The notes under the pieces: model-generated | Database searches by the model: none | What the model was told of the DNA's origin: nothing | What the model saw: only the letters and a program-made list of their open reading frames with translations | From: Zeugodacus cucurbitae | Taxonomy: Eukaryota; Arthropoda; Insecta; Diptera; Tephritidae | Reading direction: 5' to 3' | Assembly (NCBI RefSeq): GCF_028554725.1 | Contig: NC_071671.1 | Coordinates: forward strand, 17,111,501-17,175,500 | DNA: 64,000 nt | Program-made: the position numbers and the translations under genes | Shown here: in pieces, positions 45,346 through 55,591 of the stretch | Position numbering within the stretch: position 1 is the first letter of the stretch | How the letters are laid out: each line of letters opens with the position of its first letter

Positions 45346-48300
45346 TTGGTGTACCTCTGGTCCACCATTTTACACATGGATTTAGCGGTTTATTTTTCCA
45401 ACGTGTTAGGATTTTTCTTGTCTTGCTCCTGTCCAGATCATCGTAAAGACAGTGCATGGGTTTGCCAATGTCGGTCGCGTTTCTGGAAGACAGTTTTACA
45501 CCGTTCTTGGCAATTTCGTCCACAATATAGTTGCCTTCAATGCCTTTATGTCCTGTCACCCAATAGAAGTGAAGACACGTGTTCCTAGCAACTCTCTCAA
45601 CTGCCACCGTGGTGTGCAAAACACTTTTGGCCGAAACGCAAACCGAGTGTAGCCTTGATTGCTGCTTGACTGTCTACGTAGATATTGACTTTGGAGTCGC
45701 CAGCTGCTGTATTGAGGGCTCTGCGGCTTTCCCAATAGCAAACAGATCCGCTTGAAAAATACTGCAGTGGTTCGGAAGTTTAAAAGGCTGCCTTCCACCT
45801 AAATCCGGAAAGTATATTCACGCTCCTACCCCGTCCTCCATTTTCCAACCATCCGTGTAGATATTCAACGTGCTGCGTGAGGTTATCATCTCATTATTAT
45901 CTCGTGAGTCGAGAGCGCTGCGAGTCGTTGAACCCTTTCCATTGGCTTCCGGTAAGTTAATTTCTTTATGCCTGTCCACCACACAATAGCACAATTGGTC
46001 TTACTATTGTTGTGTAGCACCAGTGTATGAGAGAGGGAGAAAGCCCCCAGGTAGTGCGAGCAGCTGTCTGCATGCATATAGAGCATTACTGGCCTTCCTT
46101 ACCCTTTTCTCCACATTGTGCTTCCACAGCAACTTACTGTCCAAGACCACTCCTAGGTACTGAGTGCGGTCCTTCGGTGATAGTTCTGTTCCGTTTAGCG
46201 AGGGGATTTTATATTTCCTTGTAAAAACAAGCAGATCGGTTTTTTCCGCATTCAACCCTAGGCCTGCTTGTGTTGTCCAATTTTGGACAGTATTGAGTGT
46301 GTTGGTCATAATGTTGCTAATAGTATGCAGACACTTTCCCGTTATTATTATGGCTAAGTCGTCCGCATACGCTAACTATCTTGGGGGCTTTACCTTCCAA
46401 GTTCTTCAACAGATTATTCACGACCAGTGTCCAAAGGAGCGGAGAGAGTATTCCACCTTGCGGAGTGCCCCTACCAACTTCCTTGGTCATTCTGGCATCG
46501 TTCCATTCTGCCGTTATCATTCTAGAAGTCAAGAGGCTTTTTACCCACCGTCGTATGACAGGTTCAACCCCTATAGACTCGATACCATTCAGAATGGATT
46601 CCGTTCAAACGTTTTTGAATGCACCGGAAATGTCCAGAAAAGCTCCGAGAGTATACTGCTTATATTCCTGGGCCTTTTCGATGTTAAATACTAGTGAATG
46701 GAGTGCAATCTCTACAGATCTGCCTTTAGTATACGCATGTCGTGCTTTGGACAGGCTGTCAGGGGACCATGCGTCCCTTATATGCACATCTATGATTTTC
46801 TCTAATGTTTTCAGTAGAAAAGAGGTTGGGCTTATCGGCTTACACTCTTTTGAGTAGGTTGGGTTGTTCTTACCTGCCTTTGGAATGAACACTTTCCTAG
46901 CCTCTCTCCACGAGTGCGGCACATACCCGAACCTTAGGCATCCTCTAAAATCGCTTTTAACCACGGCACAACTAACCGTGGTACATTTTGTAGCATGGCT
47001 GGGATGAATCCATCCTTGCCTGGGGATTTTAATGGACTTGACGAGCGAATTGCCCATTCAATCTTGTCATCCGTGATAATGTGTTCAGGAAAGTTCATTG
47101 GACATTCCACTACACACTCAAGAATGACTGCGAAGTACACACTAACAACGTCCTCTAATGAGTCCTCAGAGTTGTGCGTCCATTCCCCGTCATTTTTGCG
47201 AATCAGACCCGGTGGAGCGGGGCTCTTGGATAACAGCTTTCTGAGCCTTGCCACCTCATTGGTCTTTTCAAAACTGCCTCAAAAACTTTTCCAGGAATAA
47301 CGTTTGGTCCTACGCACTAGCTTTTTGTAGTCTCGTAGAAGATCTTTATATTCGCCCAAGCATTCCTCATTCTCTGCTATTTTAGCCCAGTTGAACATCT
47401 CCCGTACCTTGCGTCTGCAGGACCCGAGCACTTTGTTCCACCAGTGGGGCTTTGTGTTGTGCTTCAGTTAAGAGCATTTGTAAACAAGTTTACGCCCTCT
47501 AGTTCTTTATAGGAGTTAAAAATGCAAGGTCTGAGTCTCTTAGACAATAATATCCGTCTGTAGAGGTTCCAGTTTGCCCTTCTGGGATCCCTTCTACATA
47601 CACCTCTTGTTTTAGATTTCGATCGAATGGAAAAATAGATGTACCTATGGTCAGAGAATGATAGTGTATCTAACACCTTCCAGTTCTCCACCAATGCACC
47701 TCTACTAGTAAAGAGAGTAATATCTAGAACGTTTTTTCATGTGGGTCCTATAGAAGTAGGTTCCTTAACTCGATTGGCTAGCGCTAAACTACTTTGAATG
47801 ATAAAGTTGAATAGTGACTCACCCCTTTCATTTATATCTGGGCTTCCCCAGATCATATGATTTGCGTTGTCGTCGGCGCCCATCACCAGCGCCTGCCTCC
47901 TGTTACTGGATGTAGCCGCCAGTTTATGGAGCTCCGCTGTTGGCGCCTAGCTATCGTGTGACATGTAGCAGGATACAAGGAGTACAGTTTTTTGCTCACC
48001 AGTATTGCCGTTATTACCCTGTTGGTTACGCTCAGGGTGTATGTATTAAAATTTTTTTACTTTAGTTCAGAGATCACGTTATCCGAAGCTATCCACGGTT
48101 CCTGGACTAAAGCCACGTCGTAGCCGTCCTTCTCTAAATTAAGAAGGAGCTCGGCTGAGGCGATCCTACTCTTGTGGAGATTCACCTGAAGTACCCTCAG
48201 CTCCTGATTTTGACCCCGCCAAGCCATCCAGCTCCATCGAAAGTTGGCATGGGTGCGCTTGGATCGGAGTCCATCCTTGCGAAGAGGACTTCCAACAGCT

Positions 48301-48493
48301 TCATCTCCACTGCTTTCCACCGCTCTTGTGACATCTGTCCCAGAGGGTTACTGCGATCTATGAGCGCAGCGATCAAGTGTCGTTTCACAATCTCATTAAC
48401 CGCCGCCGCTGTTGTAGAGTTGGTTTGGCAGTAACAGTACAACCATCGCAACCTGCTCCCGTTGTAGTGGAGGTGCGACCGCTGGCGACACAC
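45320..48493 (-). pseudogene. LOA-like LINE with ORF1 remnant, endonuclease, RT and RNase H
   Basis: Read on the minus strand. 48493-48197 is the end of ORF1 (RHLIAALIDRSNPLGQMSQE, then a GAGWLGGV motif). It is fused by deletion to the endonuclease start RVLQVNLHKSR and DVALVQEPWIASDN. Endonuclease text continues with NANHMIWGSPDINERG and LDTLSFSDHRYIYFSI (47660). RT follows: FIPKAGKNNPTY, ARHAYTKGRSVEIALHS, GRGTPQGGILSPLLW and an intact YADDLA box (about 46360). RNase H follows (IYVDSQAAIKATLG, FYWVTGHKGIEGNYIVDEIA) and the frame ends at 45320. At least six frameshifts and stops make it inactive. The RT-RNase H order fits the LOA/I group; LOA is my best guess. It separates Toll units 1 and 2. 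Confidence 0.82.
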
Positions 48494-48639
48494 CTTCTAG
48501 TCTCACTGTTTATAGAGGTTATCCTAATAAAAATCTATTTTTATAAACACCGAAATCTGCTCATTTATTGCCTCTAAGGCGGAGCAAAGTTCAAAATACA
48601 AAACAACAACGTTAAACAACCTTATTTAATTCATTTATA

Positions 48640-49215
48640 ATCGAGTTGCGTTCTAAAAAATTGGGATGAAATTAAAGAGCTCCAATAGATGGAAAAACAT
48701 TTTGGACCGCCATGACATTACCGCTTGTGTATATAAACAAAAATTTAAACCTTTAGATGTTAGATGTTTTACATTGAATATTAGAAAAGAGAATTACTCA
48801 TGCTGATATTTTTAATAAACAAAATTACGCAAGATAAGGCCATTGCTCCAGATTTATTCGACAACGTTACTAAAATTATATGATTCATGATGCATGTGGC
48901 GCATTCAACAACAATTCACCATGCATGTCTGATGGATGGCTGCACATCTTAACGTTCTTTCTGCAAAGACCCTAATTTATTCTGAGGTAGCGCAATGTTA
49001 CATATGAAATGTATCGGCTAAAGAGTTGCAACATCGCAAACTAGGAAACACAAGGACAATCGTTGGAAGTATGTAGATTCAATATGGAGAATTCAGTCTT
49101 CCCACATGACCAGCACTCTGTATGTGGTCTGTAACATACAGAAAACCTACCGATTCTTATTCGTATTCGCACCAGATGCAAAAAACAGAAATATTGTGTA
49201 ATCCACAGCACTTCA
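48640..49215 (+). pseudogene. Helitron Rep relic with C-terminal helicase end, unit 2
   Basis: Plus strand: WDEIKEL, then DRHDITACVYKQKFK (48705-48750), INKITQDKAIAPDLFDNV (48815-48870), a CGAFNNNSPCMSDG-like stretch across a frame change (48897-48940), and TLIYSEVAQCY near 48975. The sequence then jumps to TQGQSLEVCRFNMENSVFPH (49050-49110) and FAPDAKNRNIV (49165-49200), the last residues of Helitron helicases. The middle of the protein is deleted. It is homologous to the Rep relics at 32.8 and 58.0 kb and lies on the 3' side of the unit 2 Toll gene. Confidence 0.78.
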
Positions 49216-49268
49216 ATATATATATTAAACAATTACGAAGGCATTTATTACGGGGTTAGTTATAGTTA

Positions 49269-49345
49269 TATTTATACTCTCGCAACAAAAGTTGCTAAGA
49301 GAGTATTATAGTTTTGTTCACATAACGGTTGTTTGTAAGTCATAA

Positions 49346-49382
<37 letters not shown>

Positions 49383-50412
49383 TATATATATCAAAATGAT
49401 CAGGATGACGAGACGAGTTGAAATCTTAACGAAACTTGGAACGCGTATTCCTTGGCACCCTGAGGAGGTTGCTTTCGAAAATGGGCAAAATCGGACCATT
49501 GCACTACGCCATAAATAAAGTTATAAAAGTAAAATTTCGAATAAAGGTTCGCACTAGGAAGGGCCATATAATGTATAATGGATGTAATTTTTTTGATAAA
49601 GTGGGCGTGGCCCCCAAATAGGGTTTTTGTATATATCTCGCAAACCAATAAAGCTATACAAACCAAACTTGCTGCAGTCGTTTCTTTTAGCCACTTCTTA
49701 ATACAGTCCAATTAAAGAAATCGGATTATAACCACGCCCACCTCCTATACAAAGGTTAGGTTGAAAATTACTAAACGTGCGTTAACTCACTAACGAAAAA
49801 CGCCAGAAACACTAAATTTTACATAAGAAATTTAGGAGCTGCGCTCAGATTTTTATACAAAATGGAAAATGGGCGTGGCATCGCCCACTTATGGGTCAAA
49901 AACCGTATCTCAGGAACTACTCGACAGATTTCAATGAAATTCGGTATATAATGTTTTCTTGACACCCTGATAACATGGATAAATTGGCGAAATCGGTTCA
50001 CAACCACGACTACATTCCTTATAACTCAATTTTAAATTCCTTCTGATTCATTCACTTTATAATATGTACATAAGGAACCAATGAAGATAGCGGAATAAAA
50101 CTTTACACAAATAGTACATATCATCTCTGGCTTCACTTGTGGAAAAAATTGTCGAAAACGGACTATAACGTTTCAAAGCCCCTGTTGAACTCAGCATCTA
50201 AGGGTCTCTCTGCTAATTTAATGTAATTCAGAGGAAATTGTTCTCTTCTAATAATGTGTCTCTGTTCCAAAAAATATTAATATCGGGTCATAACTTCTTC
50301 TAGCTTCCATATAACTAATTATGGGTTTGTGTGTTATAATAAAATTTGTTCAATAAATTGCGAGAGTATAAAATACTCGGTTGCACCCGAACTTAGTCTT
50401 TCCTTATTTGTT
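49269..50412 (-). repeat. Family A copy 5, near full length
   Basis: Starts TTTATACTCTCGCAACAAAA and ends TTAGTCTTTCCTTATTTGTT, in the orientation of copy 3, with the same internal blocks (GCATCGCCCACTTATGGGTC). The tetranucleotide tract is absent and a run of about 15 AT dinucleotides (49349-49378) has expanded near the left end. It lies between the unit 2 Helitron relic and the Toll gene. Confidence 0.75.
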
Positions 50413-51567
50413 ATATTCATATATTTATTATAATTTCCGTGCTTAAATGTGACTTTTTTTATGTGAACAACTAAATGTTACTCATACGCCGTGTTGAACA
50501 AATGAAATATTTTATTATTCTTTTCCTTTTATCTTTTATATATTATATTCTAGTAATATTAAACCTAAATCCGCAATCTCAATCGAGAAATGTAACAATA
50601 TTAGTGTATTTAAAAATCTCTAAAAATAATAAATTTATGTTTGTGTGTTCAAAGAATAAAAATGCTCAAAAACTCCAAAGAAGCAAATGTTGACTTGACT
50701 TGACAAGAGCTTACACACTTCTACATACTTACACAAGACTACCAATATTTAAATCTGTTTAATATTGATAATAATCGGTAGAACTACAACGTTTACTAAC
50801 AATATGTTGCAGTCTCCGTTTTTACTTTGGCGTTGAGTTTGTTGATTCTTTAGATTTTACTACAACAATCACATTTACAAGCCTCTCTCTTTCTAGTTTC
50901 CACTTCTTGTTAGCTAGGAGTTTTCTACAATGAAAAATACCGTTTCTAGATGAAAAGGATAAAAAGAAAATTGTTTGATTGGTCCAAAGTATATACAAGA
51001 ATAAGAAGCATTTAACCTTTATATATGACACATACTCATATGCAGATCATCAACTCTCTGGCATACATATGTTTTGTAGTTGTTGCTTGTTTGCTTCTCT
51101 TGCGTTTGCTATTGACATTAAGTGTAATGATGATTTGATGAAGCTATCAAAACTGAGAAAACACTCGTCCTCGCCGCTTGCCTTTTGATTATAGCGACTT
51201 GATTGCTTTGCAACAAACTGTGCACATACTCACTCTTACACTTCTGTAGTTAGTTAATAAATCTCTCTGTGCTTCACTTTGTGTTTGTCCCGTTCGTTGT
51301 TGGTGGAGTGTTGATTATTTACATTTCGATTAGATACTATTTATGTCATTTAATTACAATATAATCTGTTTTCTTACATAAGTTAGGACACTTTTGACAA
51401 GGTCACTGGTTTGAGAGACATGATATATAATTGCATATTCGAACGGGCTATTTGGTATGAAGCAAGAAATTTAGACGGAGATAAATATATTGACTTTAAA
51501 ATTATATTTGTTATAGTTAAAAGGTTGCATTGAACGATTAACCGAAGTACCGCGGGAGCAATACGTT
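50413..51567. other. 3' flank of unit 2, no gene recognised
   Basis: AT-rich sequence. The TCAATCGAGAAATGTAACAA block at 50580 also occurs at 29610 in similar context (…GTGTATTTA…ATAAATTTAT…), so a short unidentified repeat is shared. No coding region was recognised. Confidence 0.4.
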
Positions 51568-51690
51568 TACACTTTCGCAATATGTTGTAAGGAATGTATA
51601 ACAGTTTTCTTCACAACGGTTGTTTGTAATACCAAACTAAACTATCTACAGTATATACACCAAAATGTTCAGGCTGAAGAGTAGAGATGA
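51568..51690 (-). repeat. Family A terminal fragment
   Basis: Degraded family A end: ACTTTCGCAATATGTTGTAA, TTCACAACGGTTGTTTGTAA, CAAAATGTTCAGGCTGAAGA. About 120 bases remain. Confidence 0.5.
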
Positions 51691-51823
51691 AATTCTGTGC
51701 ATAATAATGAAAATGAATTTCCGTCAGTATTAAATTAATATTGGTGGTTTTAATTTAAATATGTATATATCCATTAATTTTATTAAAATGATGTATATTT
51801 TTTGTATTAAGTATACAATAGAA

Positions 51824-51829
51824 TTTATT
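51824..51829 (-). terminator. Putative poly(A) signal of the unit 2 Toll gene
   Basis: AATAAA on the minus strand, about 55 bases past the stop codon; a second lies near 51780. Confidence 0.4.
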
Positions 51830-51882
51830 AAATTATTTGATTACAAATGTACTTTACCAAGTATCTCCTTCCTTTGTGGTAT

Positions 51883-54477
51883 TTAGACACTCTCTTCACG
51901 GAAATCACTCAACTCAGCTTGTCCCATAACATACATTCGTCCATTTACTTCCAGCATATCGGTATTCCGTTCTCTACCCACCCCTTTATGTGGCATAGCA
52001 TAGCGTAATTTTTCCCAAAATCTGGTATCTTCCCAATCCAAGTAAGTATTCATCTGCAAATATGCCCGCAATTCCTTATCCAATAACTCGTTGTTCGTAA
52101 TTTCACCGTATTTCACAATAATTATGCGCGTACGACCCTCATTCAACGAGCTCTGATGCGCTGTGCGAAACTCCATGCGCGCCCAATCCGATTCGATGAA
52201 GTGATGCGACAGCACTATGATCGTGCGACGCGACTGATCGACCGATTCGATAATTTGTTCCGGTATATAGGCCCCCGGCAGCCAATTACGTTCGTGTGTG
52301 CATATAAGAAATGGTGGATCTTCACACTCTTCAAGTCGCGGCAGTAGGGTATGGTTGACGAAGTCAGCATCTTGATGGGCATACGATATGAAAGCATCGA
52401 ATTTTTTATTCCTATCCAATTCGGATTCATGTATACAACAGGTCAATATATTGTGAGCATGTAGCCAGACTTTCACTTCCATATTATATTTATAAAATAG
52501 TGCGATAAACAGCAGTGAAATAATAATGACTACTGTTGCGGTTGTGACACTTGCGATCACAAATGGCGAACCTTCACCGTTAACCACAACTTTGCACAAA
52601 TCGTCCACTTTTGCGGTGAGCAGTGAAACACTTTGTAGATTAACACAGTCTAGCAACTCGACATCGGGTATACGTCGCTGTTGTGCACGGACGGTGTACA
52701 ACAAATGCTCCACAGAACAATTGCACCACCAATCATTTCCACTCAGATACAAAAACTGTAGTTTGTCGCTGTCATTGAGTAGAGCGTGCAACAAATCAGC
52801 ACTTAAAGCCGTTAAACGGTTACTACATAGATCTAAAACCGTTAAATTGGCAGGCAGTTGGAAAATGCTGACATTTGTGATTCGATTGTATGAGGCGTTG
52901 AGTTGCGTAACGTTGGCATAGCCGAAGGTGGTGTTTGGCGGCAAAAAAGTCAGCTGATTAACACTAATATCGAGTATTGAACTCGTGCGATTAACTTGTT
53001 CGGGGCGTGGCAGCTTGTCGATAACGTCGAGGTGTCTACCGTTACAATTGATGGTCAGGAAGTCGGATTGTGCGTAACAGTCGCAGTTTGTGGGACAAAA
53101 TATCGGTTGCCAAGCGCACAGCTCATCGCGTCGTAACTGTGCGACATCCGTTAGTAGTTCATTTGACGTCTGTTTACACTGCAAACCAGTAAAAAGCGCG
53201 CGATAATTAGATTTGTAAATCCAAGCTAAGCTGCAATCGCACACAACAGGATTGCCGGCCATTTTGATTTCGCGCACAAAATTGTCAATTGTATTTGGTA
53301 AATTTGTTAAGGTGTATATGCTTTTAATAGAATTATGCGCTAAGTTTATGCGAAAATCGCGTTTAATGCCAGCTTTAATTAGCCAATCCATATCAAACTC
53401 GCACAAACGATTGTGACTCAAATCGACTAGCGTCACATTAAGCTTTTGGTTTCGTGTGTAATTTTGCAACATACTGCTGTAATCGAGATCTGGTTCCAAA
53501 ACCAAAGGTATATCGGGACTGAAATTTGGTAATAATTTCTCCCATAAAATAGTTTTCAGCTTGTTCTCGCTTAAGTCTAGCCAATGTAGATAATGCAACG
53601 GTTCTAGAGTTGCCATAAGATTTTCGGTGTGGTGCAAACCATTGCCATTCAGTTTCAACTGCTTCAGTAAAACTGTTTGGGTGAAGAGTTTTGGTGGTAG
53701 ATGTGTCAATAAATTGTAACTAAGATCCAGTATTATAAGTTTACGCTGCTTTTCAAATAGTTTCGATGGCAATTCACTAATTTCATTGCTGCTCAAATTC
53801 AGGTAATTTAATTGAGTAAGTGGTTCAAGGAGATTTGAGTCCAACACTGGCATATTATTTCTGTCTAAATCAAGTTGTCTGATCTCGGCGAAGTGTCGAA
53901 AATAGTCCTGCGTCAAGGTGCGCTTATTCTTTGAACTTTGTACGTAAAGCGAAAGAACTTTCGCATCTAAGTCTATAAAATCGAATTCAAATGGTGTAAA
54001 GTCAATCTCATCTGTGGATTTTACAATTATTTGTAGTTTAAGAATATTTTGAAATATAAGTTCAATATTTGTAACAGCAAGTTGCGAATTATAGATCAAA
54101 ATTAGTTTATTCAGTTCATCTATATATATACGTTGTCGTTTCAAAGCATGTTCTATATATATGTCTTTGCAATTTTTCGCTTCCAAATAACTTGAGTTGT
54201 TCAGCAAATTAATATTTAGTTTTGTTTCTCTTGGACAAACCACTAACATTTGGCGCCCCTTTGAATCTAAGCTCACGTAAATATCGCTGAATTCCTCGTT
54301 AATTTCACAAAAAGCACTGAAATAACATGAACAAGAGATTCCTTCATACGAAGGGCAATGCTCAGGGTGAAGCGATTGATCGATAAGTTCGATTAAGTTC
54401 GATTCGGCAGCCAGGCCCAACACAAAAAAGGTGTTTAATATTAGACCACTTAGTATATAAGCGCGCTTTATATACAT
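51883..54477 (-). CDS. Toll-type receptor, unit 2 (intact, 864 aa)
   Basis: Single-pass innate-immune or developmental receptor; family members bind Spatzle-type cytokines outside and recruit MyD88/Tube/Pelle through the TIR. Signal peptide about 1-24; N-terminal Cys region (HCPSYEGISCSCYF) 40-56; LRRs about 190-400 (for example LTQLNYLNLSSNEISELPSK); LRR C-cap CDCSLAW about 413-455; N-cap CPTNCDCYAQSDFLTINC about 459; more LRRs to about 580; second C-cap WWCNCSVEH about 583; membrane span about 638-661; TIR about 692-830 with box 1 FDAFISYAH, box 2 RNWLPGAYIPEQ and box 3 FWEKL. It is a single exon, shorter than Drosophila Toll (about 1100) and nearer Tehao/Toll-5. The start is chosen by the signal peptide. 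All expected residues are present. Lies between Helitron relics. Confidence 0.92.
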   Translation of the reverse strand: MYIKRAYILSGLILNTFFVLGLAAESNLIELIDQSLHPEHCPSYEGISCSCYFSAFCEINEEFSDIYVSLDSKGRQMLVVCPRETKLNINLLNNSSYLEAKNCKDIYIEHALKRQRIYIDELNKLILIYNSQLAVTNIELIFQNILKLQIIVKSTDEIDFTPFEFDFIDLDAKVLSLYVQSSKNKRTLTQDYFRHFAEIRQLDLDRNNMPVLDSNLLEPLTQLNYLNLSSNEISELPSKLFEKQRKLIILDLSYNLLTHLPPKLFTQTVLLKQLKLNGNGLHHTENLMATLEPLHYLHWLDLSENKLKTILWEKLLPNFSPDIPLVLEPDLDYSSMLQNYTRNQKLNVTLVDLSHNRLCEFDMDWLIKAGIKRDFRINLAHNSIKSIYTLTNLPNTIDNFVREIKMAGNPVVCDCSLAWIYKSNYRALFTGLQCKQTSNELLTDVAQLRRDELCAWQPIFCPTNCDCYAQSDFLTINCNGRHLDVIDKLPRPEQVNRTSSILDISVNQLTFLPPNTTFGYANVTQLNASYNRITNVSIFQLPANLTVLDLCSNRLTALSADLLHALLNDSDKLQFLYLSGNDWWCNCSVEHLLYTVRAQQRRIPDVELLDCVNLQSVSLLTAKVDDLCKVVVNGEGSPFVIASVTTATVVIIISLLFIALFYKYNMEVKVWLHAHNILTCCIHESELDRNKKFDAFISYAHQDADFVNHTLLPRLEECEDPPFLICTHERNWLPGAYIPEQIIESVDQSRRTIIVLSHHFIESDWARMEFRTAHQSSLNEGRTRIIIVKYGEITNNELLDKELRAYLQMNTYLDWEDTRFWEKLRYAMPHKGVGRERNTDMLEVNGRMYVMGQAELSDFREESV

Positions 54478-55186
54478 ATTTAATAGTTTTAATTTAATTA
54501 ATTATTTAATCTTCCTCCACACTAAATAGATCTTGCGGCTCCATAACCGACCGAAATACTAAATAATAAGTTTTAAAGTGTGGGAATTTAACGCATTTAA
54601 ATCATTCTTTCATTTATTATCAATAAAAATATTTCTGAAAACCGCAAACCGTCAAAATGCTTTCTATTTGTTGTATATGTATGTTGTTGATATGTATGTT
54701 ATTGATAATAAAAGTTAATGAATCGATAAAGTTTCGATAATTAATTGTGATGTAATCGATAATGCATTCATTGTATATAGATGTGTTGTGCTCGCTATAA
54801 TATGACTAAAATGTGGTGGTCTAGTTTTATATTTGTCCTAAAAAATATTTAATATTATAATTTCACATTGTTTGACAGTTAGGGCTACCCATTGTACTTC
54901 CGGAATATGCACATGATGTTATAGAACTCTCTCAGTATTTCGGATATGAACAACTTATCGAAAACGGCAGTACTTTCTTCAGTGCTTTTGTAGTATTTAT
55001 ACCAAAACTTTAAAATTGGCGACGTCAATGATTTTATAAATCGTATAGAATAATTCAACTATTACAACCAAACGTGTTCCTGTTTGATTACTGTTCGCGA
55101 ACGTCATTCTACTGTTGTGGATTTCATGTTCGGTCTGCAGAATGGTCCGATGCCACGTTAGTACACAAGGAACGAAGGACGAAGAA
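54478..55186 (-). promoter_or_regulatory. Upstream region of unit 2 Toll
   Basis: The first 200 bases upstream of the ATG are alignable between all three copies (ACTAAATAATAAGTTTTAAA, AAAACCGCAAAC), as expected for leader and promoter. AATCGATAA motifs follow at 54720-54770. GTGGGAATTTAACG near 54583 resembles an NF-kB half-conserved site, and copy 3 has GGGAGTTTAAC there, but this is weak. No clear TATA box was seen. Confidence 0.35.
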
Positions 55187-55420
55187 CGACGGAAGCAAGG
55201 CGATGCGGTTCCTGGGGGTCGCATGTATACAGTTCACCAAAACTTAATTTACAAGAAAACGATACCTATTGCATCCGACAATCGTTGAATCAAATGCACA
55301 CAATATTTGATATCGTTAATCGTGTCTGTTCACGAAATCGTGATCTTCACATTATGGATGAGATGATACTTAATCTGACTTTGCTCTCGATCGAAGTCAT
55401 GATTAACCCCATGTGAGGTC
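55187..55420 (+). pseudogene. Helitron mid-region relic, unit 2
   Basis: RRKQGDAVPGGRMYTVHQN at 55187-55243 matches the RRKQG and GRVYTVHPN text of Helitron proteins and corresponds to 44558 in unit 1. FDIVNRVCSRNRDLHIMDEM (about 55300-55357) and LTLLSIE follow, as in SEDILHQVR…NRDL…YNEALILIED of intact proteins. The region between is shortened. The rest of the helicase is cut off before the transposon at 55592. Confidence 0.7.
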
Positions 55421-55591
55421 AGCAGTTTATTAGTCATATTAGGAATGTCAATGCCAAATCGTTAATATAATCATCAGTCTGAAAGCACGAAAGTTGCTTT
55501 ATCAATACATCCTCAACAAGTACGCGGAGATTAAAATCGATCGGCTCCATACATTCGAATGAATCAAACCGAGTTGCGTTCTTGTGTATTA

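Noticed and set aside
45142..45588. 148-codon plus-strand frame as one protein
   Set aside because: Its first third is a Helitron helicase fragment; the rest runs antisense through the LOA-like LINE, so the frame is a chimera of two relics.
52526..52921. Open frame of 131 codons antisense to Toll, with counterparts at 34980-35315 and 59876-60262
   Set aside because: The frames are preserved because the sense strand is conserved coding sequence; the antisense proteins are low-complexity Ser/Leu text with no domain.
54583..54597. NF-kB-like site GGGAATTTAAC upstream of unit 2 Toll
   Set aside because: Imperfect, not conserved in unit 1, and such partial matches are common in AT-rich DNA. Mentioned only in the promoter entry.
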